From positions 18,073 through 75,049 of the forward strand of contig NW_005198900.1 in assembly GCF_000372725.1 (NCBI RefSeq): a stretch of 56,977 nt of DNA, given 5' to 3'. This document shows, one piece after another, positions 1 to 10,423 of this stretch. The notes beneath the pieces were generated by a model. It saw only the letters and a program-made list of their open reading frames with translations. It made no database searches and had not been told where the DNA came from. Positions within the stretch are counted from its first letter, which is position 1. The number at the start of each line of letters is the position of its first letter. The translations under genes and the position numbers were made by a program. Source of the stretch: Emiliania huxleyi CCMP1516 (Eukaryota; Haptophyta; Isochrysidales; Noelaerhabdaceae).

Positions 1-734
1 GAGCCGTCTGGAGCTGGGGCGATGGACGCGATGGCCGGCTGGGCCACGGCGACGAGCAGCGCCAGCTGCTGCCCAAGAAGGTCGAGGCCTATGCTGGGCG
101 GCGCGTCGTCGCTGTGTTGGCTGGACATCACCACAGCCTCGCCCTCACCGCCGACGGAGCTGTCTGGAGCTGGGGCTTGGGAGCCTATGGCCGGTTGGGC
201 CACGGCGACCAGCAGGACCAGCTGCTGCCCAAGAAGGTCGAGGCGTTGGCTGACCAGCGCGTCATCGCTGTGTCGGCTGGTCACCAAAACAGCCTCGCCA
301 TCACCGCCGACGGAGCCGTCTGGAGCTGGGGCTATGGAGGCGAAGGCCGGCTGGGCCACGGCGACGAACAGAACCAGCTGCTGCCCAAGAAGGTCGAGGC
401 CTTGGCTGACCAGCGGGCCATCGCTGTGTCGGCGGGAGGCGGGCACAGCCTCGCCCTCGCCGCCGGAGGAGCCGTCTGGAGCTGGGGCGATGGAGCCTAT
501 GGCCAGCTGGGCCACGGCGACGAGCAGCACCAGCTGCTGCCCAAGAAGGTCGAGGCCTTGGCTGACCAGCGCGTCGTCGCCGTGTCGGCTGGAGGCAACC
601 ACAGCATCGCCGTCTCCGCCGACGGCGACGTCTTTACTTGGGGCCACGGCGGCCACGGCTGCCTAGGCCACGGAGATGACCTGTCGAACCAGCTGCTTCC
701 CAAGAAGATCGAGACGTGGGCGCCGGGGCAGTGA
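1..734 (+). CDS. RCC1-repeat protein, C-terminal part (cut by window edge)
   Basis: The reading frame is open from base 3 and ends at TGA 732-734. It encodes about five RCC1 beta-propeller blades of roughly 50 residues, each with a W-S-W-G core, an LGHGD turn, a Q-LLPKKVEA strand and a VVAVSAGxxHSLAL strand. The last blade switches to FTWG and the protein ends WAPGQ. Two complete relatives (8914-10398 on the minus strand, 35089-36546 on the plus strand) carry an F-box before seven blades, so this is probably the end of the same F-box/RCC1 architecture. RCC1 propellers are protein-interaction platforms; with an F-box they would act as SCF ubiquitin-ligase adaptors (inference). The C-terminus and about 15 bases after the stop nearly match the 35 kb copy, which suggests recent duplication. 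Confidence 0.85.
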   Translation, partial: AVWSWGDGRDGRLGHGDEQRQLLPKKVEAYAGRRVVAVLAGHHHSLALTADGAVWSWGLGAYGRLGHGDQQDQLLPKKVEALADQRVIAVSAGHQNSLAITADGAVWSWGYGGEGRLGHGDEQNQLLPKKVEALADQRAIAVSAGGGHSLALAAGGAVWSWGDGAYGQLGHGDEQHQLLPKKVEALADQRVVAVSAGGNHSIAVSADGDVFTWGHGGHGCLGHGDDLSNQLLPKKIETWAPGQ

Positions 735-1380
735 GAAGCCCGCGCAGATGGACAAGGAGGGGATGCTCAGGCTTCTCGCGGCGCTCTCAACGAGGAGAGG
801 GTTCGGTTCGGCGTCACGGCGGGGCCGAGCCTCATGGGCGCGGCAGCGGTGGCGGCAGAGGTGGTAGAGGACGAGGCTGGTGTTGGCTGAGGCCGTCGCC
901 GAAGCGGCGACCGCCGAGGCTGCGGCGGAGGCTGCTAGGGCGGGGGTGGAGGCGGCGACCGCCGAGGCAATCGGTCGGCCGTGGCAACTCAAGCTGATGC
1001 TGCGAGAGACACAGAGAGAAACTGATGCGGCCGGGCTCGGCGTTCGCCCATACACGGAAGGGGGGGGGGGGGCAGGAGCGGGGCAACAGGGAGTAGGCAG
1101 TAGCCCAGGGGCCCCTTGAGAGACACCTTTAACACACACTCGAGCCACAAAAAAGAAAGAAGCTTCGGTGTTTTATTTTCCCGTGTTAGTGCCAGTGCGA
1201 GCCAGTCCCGTGCCCAGTGTTGTGCGAGGGAGCTTTGTTGTAAAATTCTTTTCCCGCGATGGGGGCGAGGGAATGGAGGGGGAGAGACGAAGAGCAAGGG
1301 CGAGAGGCAGGGGGCAGGGGACTGGTCGGTGGCATACTAGGGGGGGCAGGGTAGTGGGCGGCGATCGCCGCATACCGTCC
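735..1380. other. 3' flank of the RCC1 gene, with a dispersed repeat
   Basis: I see no supported gene here. At about 1171-1256 lies a copy of dispersed repeat H: GTGCCAGTGCGAGCCAGTCC, then CAGTGTTGTGCGAGGGAG, then TTGTAAAATTCTTTTCC. The same block recurs near 6930, 8690, 42700, 49575, 53765 and 54170. Confidence 0.5.
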
Positions 1381-1660
1381 TACGGCGGCGAGTATCGCTA
1401 CACCAGGGAGGACAAGGACGTCGACGTGCGGCTGCTGCTGTTCGAGTCGTTCGGTGGGTTTGGGAAGGGGGGCGGCGAGATCCTCTGGGGGGCGGCGAAC
1501 GTGCTGCAGAACAAGCTGACGCGCGGGCCCAGTACCTCGATGAGGTGACTTGGACCACTAAGAATTGGCTGGGGCTGCAGAAGCAGCGTATCTCAGTCGT
1601 TCTTCACACGGCCATCGCAGAGCAGATTGTGAATGAGCTTGCCAGCGGCGAGGGCGGTCG
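1381..1660 (+). pseudogene. Degenerate retroelement-like coding fragment
   Basis: Translation in one frame gives DVRLLLFESFGGFGKG and ANVLQNKLTR. Near 1530 one extra base in a GCGCGGG run moves the continuation (AQYLDEVTWTTKNW, QRISVVLHTAIAEQ) into the next frame. Together the two halves resemble the C-terminal segment that follows reverse-transcriptase domains in algal and dinoflagellate non-LTR-like proteins; this is family recall, not a search. No upstream polymerase motif is visible, so the copy is truncated as well as frameshifted. It could instead be the remnant of some other repetitive gene family. Confidence 0.35.
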
Positions 1661-1862
1661 AGTGCACGGTCTAGGGTACCGAGGCAAGACCCCCCCCCCT
1701 TCACAAAAATGTGTTTTTTGTGGCATCTCGGCATCTCGTCCTCCGCTCGCGCCGGCCGCCCATGCGCTCGCGGGGCTCCCCGACGGGGCGGGCCTCGTGC
1801 TGATGGACCCAGCCGAGGTGCCCGACCAGTCGGAGCCGCGCCGACGCGCTGCAATTTTCCGG

Positions 1863-1958
1863 GTGCCGTTCTCCCATCCCTCCCTTGGGTTGTCTGTTTT
1901 CTTTCTTTCTTTCTTTCATCCCTCCCTTGGGTTGTCAGTTTTCTTTCTTTCTTTCCAA
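1863..1958 (-). repeat. Repeat G, two tandem copies
   Basis: Two adjacent copies of CATCCCTCCCTTGGGTTGTC followed by a (CTTT)n tail. The same unit occurs at 49617-49668 and, in the opposite orientation, twice at 44549-44816. Confidence 0.7.
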
Positions 1959-2119
1959 AGAAAACAACTCTCTTTCACAGCAGAAAGGGGAAAAGATTTT
2001 TTTGGCCAGCCGCTGGTGTCACAGACCCGGCCGTCGAGAGGGGTGCGCGCCTGCTCGACAGCGTTTTCTCGTACACTGCCAGCAGCCTGCCCTGGCCAGC
2101 GGAGGTGCGCGCCGCCAGA

Positions 2120-2861
2120 GCTAGTGACGCTGCTTGCAACCTTTCCGCCTCCACCATCGGCCCAACCCACGCATCAGGCGCCGAGGACCTTTGCCCTCTA
2201 CAGCGGGAGCCTGCTGCTCGTGCTGGCAGCGTCCAGACTAGTCGCGCCGGGCACCGTGCAGACGGTCTACTTCTGCCCGCCCTCTCCGTTCTCCTCTTTC
2301 TCACCTCTATCCCGTGCCCTCGCACACATCTTACTCGCTCTTATTCGCCACATCGACTCAGTCGATCGCCCCCGCTCCACTGCCACCACAGATCTTGGTC
2401 GGGCCCGCGCACTATCTGCTTGTGCTCGTGCAGCTCCTCCTCGCGGTCGGACAGGCCTTCTCTCGCATCTCCTATGGTGCCGTAGCCTTCCTGACTGGGC
2501 GCGTCAACGTAGAGCATGTGTATCGAGACTGCTCTCATGATTCGTCCGTAGCCTGCGCATACACGCTAGATGTTGCATGTATTGCCATGTTCACCCGCCT
2601 CTCGTCTTGGCGCACCTTAGGCTCGTACAGTCGACTCGCTGCTATCTCATTCGCCTCCTCGGCGGTGATCCTGGTGCTGGCAAAGTGCAGCAAAAGCTGC
2701 CCCCGGCGCCGCCGCGGCACTCTGAGCTAGCCCGGCGCGCCGTGGTGCGTCGGCGGGTCCCCTACGACGACCTCCACAAGCCAACACGAGATTCAACGAC
2801 GGATGCAGACGACTCCACCGCCAGCGGGTACTCCTCCAACGAGGTTTCCAAGGACAAGTGA
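2120..2861 (+). CDS. Possible multi-exon membrane protein (exons unresolved)
   Basis: Three pieces in different frames look coding. The first is hydrophobic and reads ALYSGSLLLVLAASRLV near 2200-2270. The second follows an acceptor-like ACCACAG near 2392 and reads ILVGPAHYLLVLVQLLLAVG. The third is a hydrophilic tail from about 2660 containing VPYDDLHKPTRDSTTDADDS and ending at a stop at 2859-2861. This would fit a polytopic membrane protein with a cytoplasmic tail and short introns. I could not fix the splice sites and recognise no family, so the gene is tentative and the outer limits are guesses. Confidence 0.3.
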
Positions 2862-3433
2862 TGGGAAGCCGCGGCGCTGCACAAGAAAACTGGCGGTGCT
2901 TTGGGGGGGCATCGGGCAGGCTAGGCACGCGTGGCATGAACCGCTGGGACGACGCGACGTCTCGACGCTACATGAGATGCACACCATGCTCGGCTACGGC
3001 TGTAGGAGACTGGGGTGTGGGTGCGCGCGGAGAAGGAGGGGCTCACGCACCGCCCCGCTCTAACCTACGAAGCCTGGTGCGCGTCTGTCTGTGTTATCTG
3101 TCTAGGCGTCTGTGCGAGCAGTGAGAGGCCAGCCTGCCGACTACTTTTGAGAGAGAGCGGACGATTAACAAAAACGAAGGCCGCGCACACAAGAAACAGT
3201 GGACACTGCTGCCAACAACAACGCCGTAAAAAACAAAGAGCTCGCCCGCGATCCCACGCGGGCGTTGCGACCTCGATCCTCGTGCCCGCGTCGCCGCCGG
3301 GGGGACAGAACGCCCCACAGAACGTAACTCTCTCGCGCGCGCATCTCTAGCGCTCCGCAGCACACAAAGTGCCCTATTCCTACCTGCTCGCCCCCGTTGC
3401 GCCGTGCGCGTCGAGGCGTCGGGAGGGGCGGTG
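2862..3433. other. Intergenic, no gene seen
   Basis: No coding or RNA feature is supported here. It separates the putative membrane protein from the 3' end of the minus-strand lipoxygenase-like gene. Confidence 0.5.
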
Positions 3434-5800
3434 TCAGATGCTGACAGCGCACTCCATGTACCGCGGGTTGACTGTGCAACTGCCCATGTTGTCTGGAAAG
3501 GCCTTTGCGGGCGCGGCGGCCATCTCGGCGTCGAGGTCGCGCGCCATTGCGGCGAGCTCCTCCTGAAAGGTGCGGTTGAGCGCCTTCAGATCGGCAGCGT
3601 CGGCGGCAGACTGCTGCCCCGGGGGGGGCGGGTACAGGAAGGACCAGTCGTGCTGCTCGAAGGTGGAGTCGTCGCCGGGCATGAGCGTGGGGGTGATGGA
3701 GGAGGTGAGGCACATCAGGGTCGCGCCCTGCATCGCCGCCTCCTTGGTGCCGCAGAGGTCGCCCTTCTTCCATGAGAAGGAGGCGAAGGACGCGTCCTGC
3801 GCGTACACCTGCACAGCGCCCACCTGCTCGTGGCCCAGAGTCACGAGCTCGATGAAGCGGGTGAGGAAGCAGACGAGCAGCCTTCGCATCCGCAGAGGGC
3901 GGCCCCGCGAGGCTGCAAACGCGGCGCCGAGCTGAAGCCCGTACGATGCCACCGTCGACTGCGAGGTTGTGAGCATGATCTGCTCCAGGAACGCGACCGC
4001 CTCGTCATCTGCGGCGACGCCCTCCGGGTAGTAGCGCGCGCAATACGCATCCACCCACCGCGCGACAATGCCGTGGTAACGCTCGCAAGCCCTGTAGAAA
4101 GGCGTGTCGACGCCCCCGGACGGGTAGGCGGAGCCGTGGTGCGCCAGAAAGGCGTCGATCCAGTCGCTGTCGCCGTCGCCGTCGTCGCTGCGCCGCTCCG
4201 AGGCGCTGTCGCCCACCGTGCGCGCGAAGACCTTCTCCGCGACCGAAGCTGCAGTCTCGCCATCGGCGATCTCGTTGGTCGGCGCCTTCTTCAGCCGGAA
4301 CACCCCGCGGAAGGGCTGCGCCCTGCCCTTGCTCTCCTGACCGCGCGGCGACGGGTTCTCCTCGGTCCAACGCGCGTTTGACCGAGTAAAGGCGAGCGCC
4401 GGCGCGAGCGCCCACGCTCGCGCGAAGCCGCCGTCCGTGAAGGAAAACGCGCGGTGCGTCGTGCCGCCGTACGCGCACAGCGCGGTCCGCGCCCAGTCGT
4501 TGATTGTGATTGCTCCAAACGTGAACGGGATGAGGAAGCGGCGGATCGGGTGGTCGGTCGACAGCTGCTCGCGCGTGGCGAGCATGACCAGCTCGGAGGT
4601 CTGCATGTGGAGCCCGAAGAGGTGGTCCACGAACGTCACCAGCGTGAAGACGGTGGAGCGGAAGGCAAACTTGGCGTACTCCCACTTGTACCCGTCGCCG
4701 GGTCGGTACACCTTGTCGACGAGCGTGCTCCACCACTCGCACTGCTCCGGCGTCTCCTTGCGCACGATCGCGACCGGTCGCCAGTCTGCGCCAAAGTACG
4801 CGTCGCCGCCGTAGCGGTCGCACCCCTCCTTGACGTCGAGCGTCGCCATCTCGTTTGTGCGCACCACGAACTTTGCCGGCTTCCCGTCCGCATCGAGGTA
4901 GGGGCAGTCCTCGGGAGCCAGCTCCACGCGGTGCGCTGCGAGGCCGGACCTGCAAAAGTGGGCGAGCGCCTCGTCCCCCGTCTTGTCGGCCCACTGCTGG
5001 TGGATCTTTGGGTAGACGGCGCCCACCTCATCCATCACAAACTTGACCGGGTTCTCGCCCGCGCTGAAGGAGGTCTGGCGCGGCGCGCTGCGCCAGCCCC
5101 AGGGAAGGTGGTACGCCGCGAGCCGGACAATGTCCAGCACCCTCGCCACTGGGATGAGGGTCGTCGAGAGCGTCTCCCCGAACCAGTTGCCGAGGATGAC
5201 CGCCGCGTCCATCTCCTCCTCCCGGTAGTCCGCCACTACCAGTCCCCAGCCCAGCGGAAGCGGCGTCTTCCTCAGCTCGCGCTTTGGCTTGAGGGCGCGG
5301 AGATCGTACGCGACTCGGCCTTCGACCCGCGCCCCGTTGAACTGGACGAACTGGGTCGTCAGCCGCAGCTTCTGGACCCAGAGCACGAACCCGTAGTACG
5401 GGTCGCCCCACTGCTTTGGCATCGTGCCGAACGTGAGCAGCAGGAAGGTGAGCGGCGGCAGCAAGACCACGAGCGGGGCGGCGATCGCGACCGGGAGCCA
5501 CCACACGAGGAGAGTGACCAGCAGCGCGATGGGAGTGCGCGCCCAGCTGAGGAAGCAGCAAGCGCCGACGGCGCCGCGGAACGACCTCTCACCATTGATT
5601 ATCGCCCACGAGGTGGCAGCGCTCGGTGACAGCGAGGCTGCGGCGCCCGGCGATGGCGAGGCTGTGGAGTTTACGGCCTGCTTCTGCTTGTTCAGGTACG
5701 CCTTCGAAGGAGGCGGACGCGAAGGCGGGGGCGTCTTCTCAAGGAGTGGAGCTGACATGTATGACTTCCTATCGTTGCGCGCGCCAAGGACGTCAGACAT
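3434..5800 (-). CDS. Lipoxygenase-like protein lacking part of the iron site
   Basis: 788 aa from the ATG at 5800; an upstream in-frame ATG at 5905 lies inside repeat A and is less likely. Two hydrophobic stretches (about residues 80-125) suggest membrane anchoring, and I see no PLAT domain. The central block WEYAKFAF...DHLFGLH...REQLSTDHPIRRFLIPFTF matches the lipoxygenase core, with the HX4H pair at H393 and H398. The C-terminus ends in isoleucine (AVSI), as in lipoxygenases, where the terminal Ile carboxylate binds iron. The motif that normally carries the third His and the Asn reads TSQSTVASYG here, with Ser615 and Ser619 in their places. Lipoxygenases dioxygenate polyunsaturated fatty acids; this protein may be a divergent or inactive homologue. 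No intron is needed. Confidence 0.75.
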   Translation of the reverse strand: MSDVLGARNDRKSYMSAPLLEKTPPPSRPPPSKAYLNKQKQAVNSTASPSPGAAASLSPSAATSWAIINGERSFRGAVGACCFLSWARTPIALLVTLLVWWLPVAIAAPLVVLLPPLTFLLLTFGTMPKQWGDPYYGFVLWVQKLRLTTQFVQFNGARVEGRVAYDLRALKPKRELRKTPLPLGWGLVVADYREEEMDAAVILGNWFGETLSTTLIPVARVLDIVRLAAYHLPWGWRSAPRQTSFSAGENPVKFVMDEVGAVYPKIHQQWADKTGDEALAHFCRSGLAAHRVELAPEDCPYLDADGKPAKFVVRTNEMATLDVKEGCDRYGGDAYFGADWRPVAIVRKETPEQCEWWSTLVDKVYRPGDGYKWEYAKFAFRSTVFTLVTFVDHLFGLHMQTSELVMLATREQLSTDHPIRRFLIPFTFGAITINDWARTALCAYGGTTHRAFSFTDGGFARAWALAPALAFTRSNARWTEENPSPRGQESKGRAQPFRGVFRLKKAPTNEIADGETAASVAEKVFARTVGDSASERRSDDGDGDSDWIDAFLAHHGSAYPSGGVDTPFYRACERYHGIVARWVDAYCARYYPEGVAADDEAVAFLEQIMLTTSQSTVASYGLQLGAAFAASRGRPLRMRRLLVCFLTRFIELVTLGHEQVGAVQVYAQDASFASFSWKKGDLCGTKEAAMQGATLMCLTSSITPTLMPGDDSTFEQHDWSFLYPPPPGQQSAADAADLKALNRTFQEELAAMARDLDAEMAAAPAKAFPDNMGSCTVNPRYMECAVSI

Positions 5801-5834
5801 GTTCACGGGGGTCCTCGAGTACGACAGATCGGAG

Positions 5835-6372
5835 GTTCTCGAGGTTCTCGAGGTGGATATCCTTTGGCCGCGTTGGGTAGCGAGGATTGGTGTGACGCGA
5901 TCCACGCAGGCGTGTTTTCTGGCGGCCGACCGTCAGTGCACGGAGTTGCCCCTTCTCCGACTGCCCCGGCTAGTTCCCGAGTTTCGCGGGAGTGACCCCA
6001 TGCGTCAAACCCGAGACCTAGCGCGGGTGGGTTGGAGGGGGCTCGCCCCGCTCCTCCCCATCGGGCCGCGTGAGCGGCCACGCCTCGCAGATTCGTTTTT
6101 CGCGCCTGGGTCAGGCGCGCGGGGCATCCCCCGGGTCGCTCGACCAGCGATCCGAAGAGTGGCCGCTATGCGAGGAAAGAGCGGGGCCCTCGGGGTACGC
6201 CTCCATCCGGCCCCCTCCGAGGGGGGGAGGGAATTGCGGGGTCCCCACGGGCGCCTCAGTTCGGCCCTCCCGAGGGGGGGAGGGGAGCAAGGGGGTGGGG
6301 GGATCGGGGCGGGGGGGAGGGGTCTCGGATTTCGTGTGGCTAATACTTGCCTTTCGGGGAGGGGCCTCGGTT
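5835..6372 (+). repeat. Dispersed repeat A, long copy
   Basis: Starts with CTCGAGGTTCTCGAGGTGG-like repeats and GGATATCCTTTGGCCGCG, and ends near CTTTCGGGGAGGGGCCTC. A near full-length inverted copy lies at 17585-18113 and partial copies at 47842-47939 and 12442-12476. The GATATCC end faces the start codon of the lipoxygenase-like gene, about 35-40 bp away. Confidence 0.85.
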
Positions 6373-6497
6373 GGAAGGCGAGCGCGGTTGCGCGCGCCCT
6401 ACTTCTTCCCCTCCTCCCTCGAGGCAGCGAGTAGGCAGCGAGAGGAGGTCTCGAGCGCCTATATATGAAGGTATGTGAGATGGGGATGGGAATGGGT

Positions 6498-6660
6498 GGT
6501 CGGGCGGGCGGGCGGGCGGGCGGGCGGGCGGGCGGGCGGGCAAGCGGGGAGAGGCGGGCGGGCGGGGCGGGGCGGGCGGGCGGGGTGATCGGAGAAATCG
6601 TAGCCACAATCAGCAGCAGCGGAGCAGCAGCAGCAGCAGCAGCAGCTGCAGCAGCAAGCA
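6498..6660. repeat. GGGC microsatellite and CAG-rich tract
   Basis: A run of GGGC units at 6498-6541 is followed by GGCGGGGCGGG sequence and then a (CAG)n-type tract at about 6615-6660. Long proline- or glycine-rich frames through it are products of the repeat. Confidence 0.8.
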
Positions 6661-6928
6661 GCGGCCTGCCGCAGATTGCTGCCGTTGTCAGCGCCGCGAG
6701 ACGAGAGGGATGACGACGTGCCACTGGGCGATTCGACCTGGGGTGCATGCGACGAGCCCCGCCTCACCGTCGGCTGCAAGTAGACATGATCGACGCCACG
6801 CCGTGCGCCGTGATCGACTTCGCGCACGGGGCTGGCGCGCACTGGCACTAACTAACACAGGTCCGCCACAGGAGCCGCCTAAGCGACTCCTTCCTGCGAG
6901 GTCCGAGGATCCAAAACGAATTTGACGA

Positions 6929-7360
6929 CAAAGCGCTCCCGCCTCGCACGGCACTGGGTACGGGACTGGCGCGCACTCCAAAACGAATTCTCAGCGTCCG
7001 TGTCGCGTGTGCGCGACGGCAGCTCAAGCGGGAGGGAGCGGAGACAGTGCGGGCAGCGAGCGAAATGGGTGAGACTGATGATGCTCCTTCGACTTAGGGA
7101 GCGGTTCCGCCTCTGGGCGAGCTTCAGGATGGTGCTCACGCGAAAAGGAATCGACGCGATGTACAAAGCATACAAGAAGAGGACATCCCGGATCCCGCAC
7201 ACCCGCCGCCCACGCGCGCGCCCCACCTCGGCCGGGAGAAAGGGGAGTGACAGTTTGGGATGGACAGCCCGAGTATGTTGAGTCCTGGCTCAACAACGCA
7301 GGGAACAAGAGGGGGTGGTCCGGCTCACAAGTCCGGATCACGCGCCTCGAGCTTAACATC
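6929..7360 (-). repeat. Partial copies of dispersed repeats H and B
   Basis: GGGACTGGCGCGCACT at about 6960 belongs to repeat H. From about 7190 to 7350 the sequence matches repeat B: GGGAGAAAGGGGAGTGACAG, GAGTATGTTGAGTCCTGGCT, GTGGTCCGGCTCACAAGTCC. Other B copies are at 37000-37330, 38240-38500 and 49073-49530. Confidence 0.7.
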
Positions 7361-8913
7361 TAGGATTCTCAAAGCGAGGCTCGAAAACTCGGACCCACGA
7401 AGACAAGGAGCGCGCGCCAATGGCCGCCTCCGTGACACTCCCACCTCCTGGGCCGGCGCGGGAGTTTTACTGCCGAGTTTCTCCCGGCCGGCCGCCTCCT
7501 GACACGCCCACTGACCGAGCCCATCGAAAAAAATTCGGCGCGCCGCACTGCTCTGACCCCTGCTCGCCCCTGCTCGCCCCTGCTCGCCACTGTCGCCTCG
7601 GTTGCCGAGGCTGCCGCGCACCCGCGCGCTACGCGACTACGAACTGCACCAGCTGGGCTCGAACCAACGACCAAAACGTCCCCGACCCGAACGCTGCACC
7701 AACTAGGCCACACCGCAGGCTCGATATGCAATACGCACAAAACTGGCCGCTCATAAAGCACTACTCATTTGCCGAGGCCACGCGGCGCCCCTCCACAGCC
7801 AGCCTACCCTCCTATCGCGCCACTCGAAGCCCCGCGGCCGCCTCTCGCCTACCGCGCTGCCCTCGCCTGCCACCGCACCGCCCGCGCTCCAGCCTAACCA
7901 GCTCTGCATCTCGCAACACACACTTGACAGGGACAGACCAGGCGCAGGAAAAGGGAGCGGGGCCCGAATCCAAGGGACCACCCCGTCGGGCGGAGGAGCT
8001 GTGAACTCAGGTCCAGCAGGAAGGCTGCTGGCTCCTGACTCATCCCCCAAATCCCCCACACCTTGGCGGCCTGAAACCTTACCATTCCGACACCTCACAC
8101 ACACCCCTCCCCTAGGGCTAAGCAGTGCGCGAGCCCACCCGACTTCAGGCGAGACGTTGACCACTCCTCGGGAATAGTTCTGTCAGTGGCTGCACTAGAC
8201 GCCCACAGAGGCGCGCGGCGCGGGCAGATGACTAGGGGAGAAAAAGCGGAGAACCTAGCTCGCTGGGAGATGTGCGCAACCTAAAGACGGGAATAGGGGA
8301 GAAGTGTCAGTGTGAGGGGAGGGCGTAGGCTGGCGTTTTTGCCTTTGAAAACTGAACAGTTTTTTTTTTCAAAGCGAGGCTCGTCCACCCCGCCCGCGGT
8401 TCTCGTGTCCGTGCCGGTGCGCGCCCGTCCCCCAGTTTTGTGCGATGAGGTACTAGTAGCACTCCAGGAAGCTGTACTCTAAGCACGAAAAAAGAATAAC
8501 ACGGGCGCGAGTCTCTCGCTGCACCGCACTCCCCGCTCGCCCCGATGTTCTACTCCGTGATGCTCGCTTTCTTCTGCGTGGCGATCGCCTGCGGCCTGCG
8601 CCGTCCGATTCGCGGCTGAGCGGCGGGAGCGACTGAAGAAGCACGCTCGCCGCTGCACCGTCGTCCGGCTGCCACACGCCACGCCGTGAGGCTCCCTCTC
8701 ACAACACTAGGCACGGGGCTGGCGCGCACTGGCACTAACACAGGGAAAGAATTTAGACAACGCTCTCTCACAGCAGACGGGCCTCGCCCTCGCCCTCGGG
8801 AAAGAAGCGCTTAAAATCCCTGTGTGTCTGCCCAGTGGGTGACTCAGCCGAAAGAAAGACTACTCGCCCGCCTCTGCTGCCCTCTAGCATTCCCACTAGT
8901 CCGAGTTGCTACC
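7361..8913. other. Intergenic, no gene supported
   Basis: Open frames here have biased composition and no recognisable motif. There is a short tandem of CTGCTCGCCC near 7556-7585 and a repeat H copy at about 8690-8760. The phrase TCAAAGCGAGGCTCG occurs at both about 7370 and about 8370. Confidence 0.5.
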
Positions 8914-10398
8914 CTAATCACTGTCCTCCCCGCCGCTGTCCTCTCTGTCAGAGGAAGTAGGCGTCAGCGGCCGGCTCGCCCACGCCTCGACCTTCTTGGG
9001 CAGCAGCTGGCTCTGCTGGTTGCCGTGGCCCAGCTGGCCACAGCCTCCGCCGCCCCAGCTCCAGGCAGCGCCGTCGGCGGTGAGGGCGAGGCTGTGCTCA
9101 CGTCCCGCCGCCACGGCGGCGACGCGCTTGTCCGAGAAGGCCTCGACCTTCTTGGGCAGCGGCCGGTCCTGCTCGTCGCCGTGGCCCAACTCGCCATAGG
9201 CTCCACCGCCCCAGCTCCAGACGGCGCCGTCGGCGGTGGTGACGAGGCTGTGGTGCTGTCCAGCCGACACGGCGACGACGCGCTGGTCAGCAAAGGCCTC
9301 GATCTTCTTTGGCTCCAGCTGGCCTTGCTGATTGCCGTGGGCCAACCTGCCAAAGCCTCCAAAGCCCCAGCTCCAAACGGCGCCGTCGGCGGTGAGGGCG
9401 AGGCCGTGTTCGCCTCCAGCCGACACAGCGACGACGCGCCGCCCAACCAAAGCCTCGACCATCTTGGGCAGCAGCTGGTGCTGCTCGTCGCCGTGGCCCA
9501 AGCGGCCCCAGCCTCCAAGGCCCCAGCTCCAGACGGCGCCGTCGGCGGTGATGGCGAGACTGTGGTCGCTTGCTGCCGACACAGCGACGACGCGCTGGCC
9601 AGCAAACGCCTCGATCTTCTTGGGCAGCAGCTGGATCTCCTCGTCGCCGTGGCCCAGCCGGCCTTGGCCTCCAAAGCCCCAGCTCCAGACGGCTCTGTCG
9701 GCGGTGAGGGCGAGGCTGTGGACGTCTCCAGCCGACACAGCAACGACGCGCTGGCCAGCAAAGGCCTCGATCTTCTTCGGCTGCCACTGGTTCTGCCCAT
9801 CGCCATGGCCCAGCTCGCCAAAGCTTCCAAAGCCCCAGCTCCAGACGGCCCCGTTGGCGGTGATGGCGAGGCTGTGGTGCTGTTCAGCCGACACGCTCAC
9901 GACGCGCTCGCCACCCAGCGTCGAAGGGAGGCGGGTCGGCGTGTTGAGCCGCGTCACGCCCTCGCCGTGCCCGAGCAGGGCTGGAGTCCAGTCCGGCGCA
10001 GAGCCGCACGACGAGAGCCGCCCCTCGCCGTCGATGAAGAGGCTGTGCTTTTCGCCTGCCGCCACCCTCGCCGGCGGGTTGGACTCGCACAGCAGCGCCG
10101 AATAGCACAGCCACCGCACGGCGCAGCCCTCGCCCTCTGGCTGCGCCGGAAGCTCGAAGCCGCGCTCTTGCGCCCACAAGCGGATGCCTTCCACAGCAAG
10201 CGAGGCGTGAAAGAGGAGCGAGACGGCCGCGGCGCGAGCGATGTCGACGGGGCCTTCGCAGCGAGAGACGACGCGCACGAGGAGGTCCGTGGGGAGGTCG
10301 AGGAGGCGGGCGGGCGGCGGCGTGCTTGGCGAGGGAGCGGCGGTGGCGGAGGCGGCGGGTGCGAGGCGGCGCGAGCGGCGGCGCGGCGGGGTGGACAT
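8914..10398 (-). CDS. F-box / RCC1 seven-blade propeller protein
   Basis: 494 aa from the ATG at 10398 (MSTPPRRRSRR). This start is preferred over an upstream in-frame Met because the longer version would translate repeat P. Residues about 35-75 form an F-box-like helix bundle (LLDLPTDLLVRVVSR then VSLLFHASL). An RCC1 propeller follows, with blade cores SSCG, WSWG, WSWG and so on; the first, divergent blade carries the LGHGEGVTRLNTPTRLPSTL segment shared with the 35 kb paralogue. The tail is acidic (EDSGGEDSD) and differs from the WAPGQ end of the other two. Such proteins are expected to be substrate adaptors of SCF ubiquitin ligases (inference from architecture). The gene appears intronless. 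Confidence 0.85.
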   Translation of the reverse strand: MSTPPRRRSRRLAPAASATAAPSPSTPPPARLLDLPTDLLVRVVSRCEGPVDIARAAAVSLLFHASLAVEGIRLWAQERGFELPAQPEGEGCAVRWLCYSALLCESNPPARVAAGEKHSLFIDGEGRLSSCGSAPDWTPALLGHGEGVTRLNTPTRLPSTLGGERVVSVSAEQHHSLAITANGAVWSWGFGSFGELGHGDGQNQWQPKKIEAFAGQRVVAVSAGDVHSLALTADRAVWSWGFGGQGRLGHGDEEIQLLPKKIEAFAGQRVVAVSAASDHSLAITADGAVWSWGLGGWGRLGHGDEQHQLLPKMVEALVGRRVVAVSAGGEHGLALTADGAVWSWGFGGFGRLAHGNQQGQLEPKKIEAFADQRVVAVSAGQHHSLVTTADGAVWSWGGGAYGELGHGDEQDRPLPKKVEAFSDKRVAAVAAGREHSLALTADGAAWSWGGGGCGQLGHGNQQSQLLPKKVEAWASRPLTPTSSDREDSGGEDSD

Positions 10399-10423
10399 CG
10401 CGATGTCACGAGAAAAATGGGCA

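Noticed and set aside
4454..5629. 391-codon plus-strand frame opposite the lipoxygenase-like gene
   Set aside because: Arg/Pro/Glu-rich composition, no motif, fully overlapped by a recognisable gene.
5801..5905. Upstream Met of the lipoxygenase-like gene
   Set aside because: The extra residues lie largely in dispersed repeat A.
7420..8004. 194-codon plus-strand frame
   Set aside because: Biased composition, no motif, no splice or homology support.
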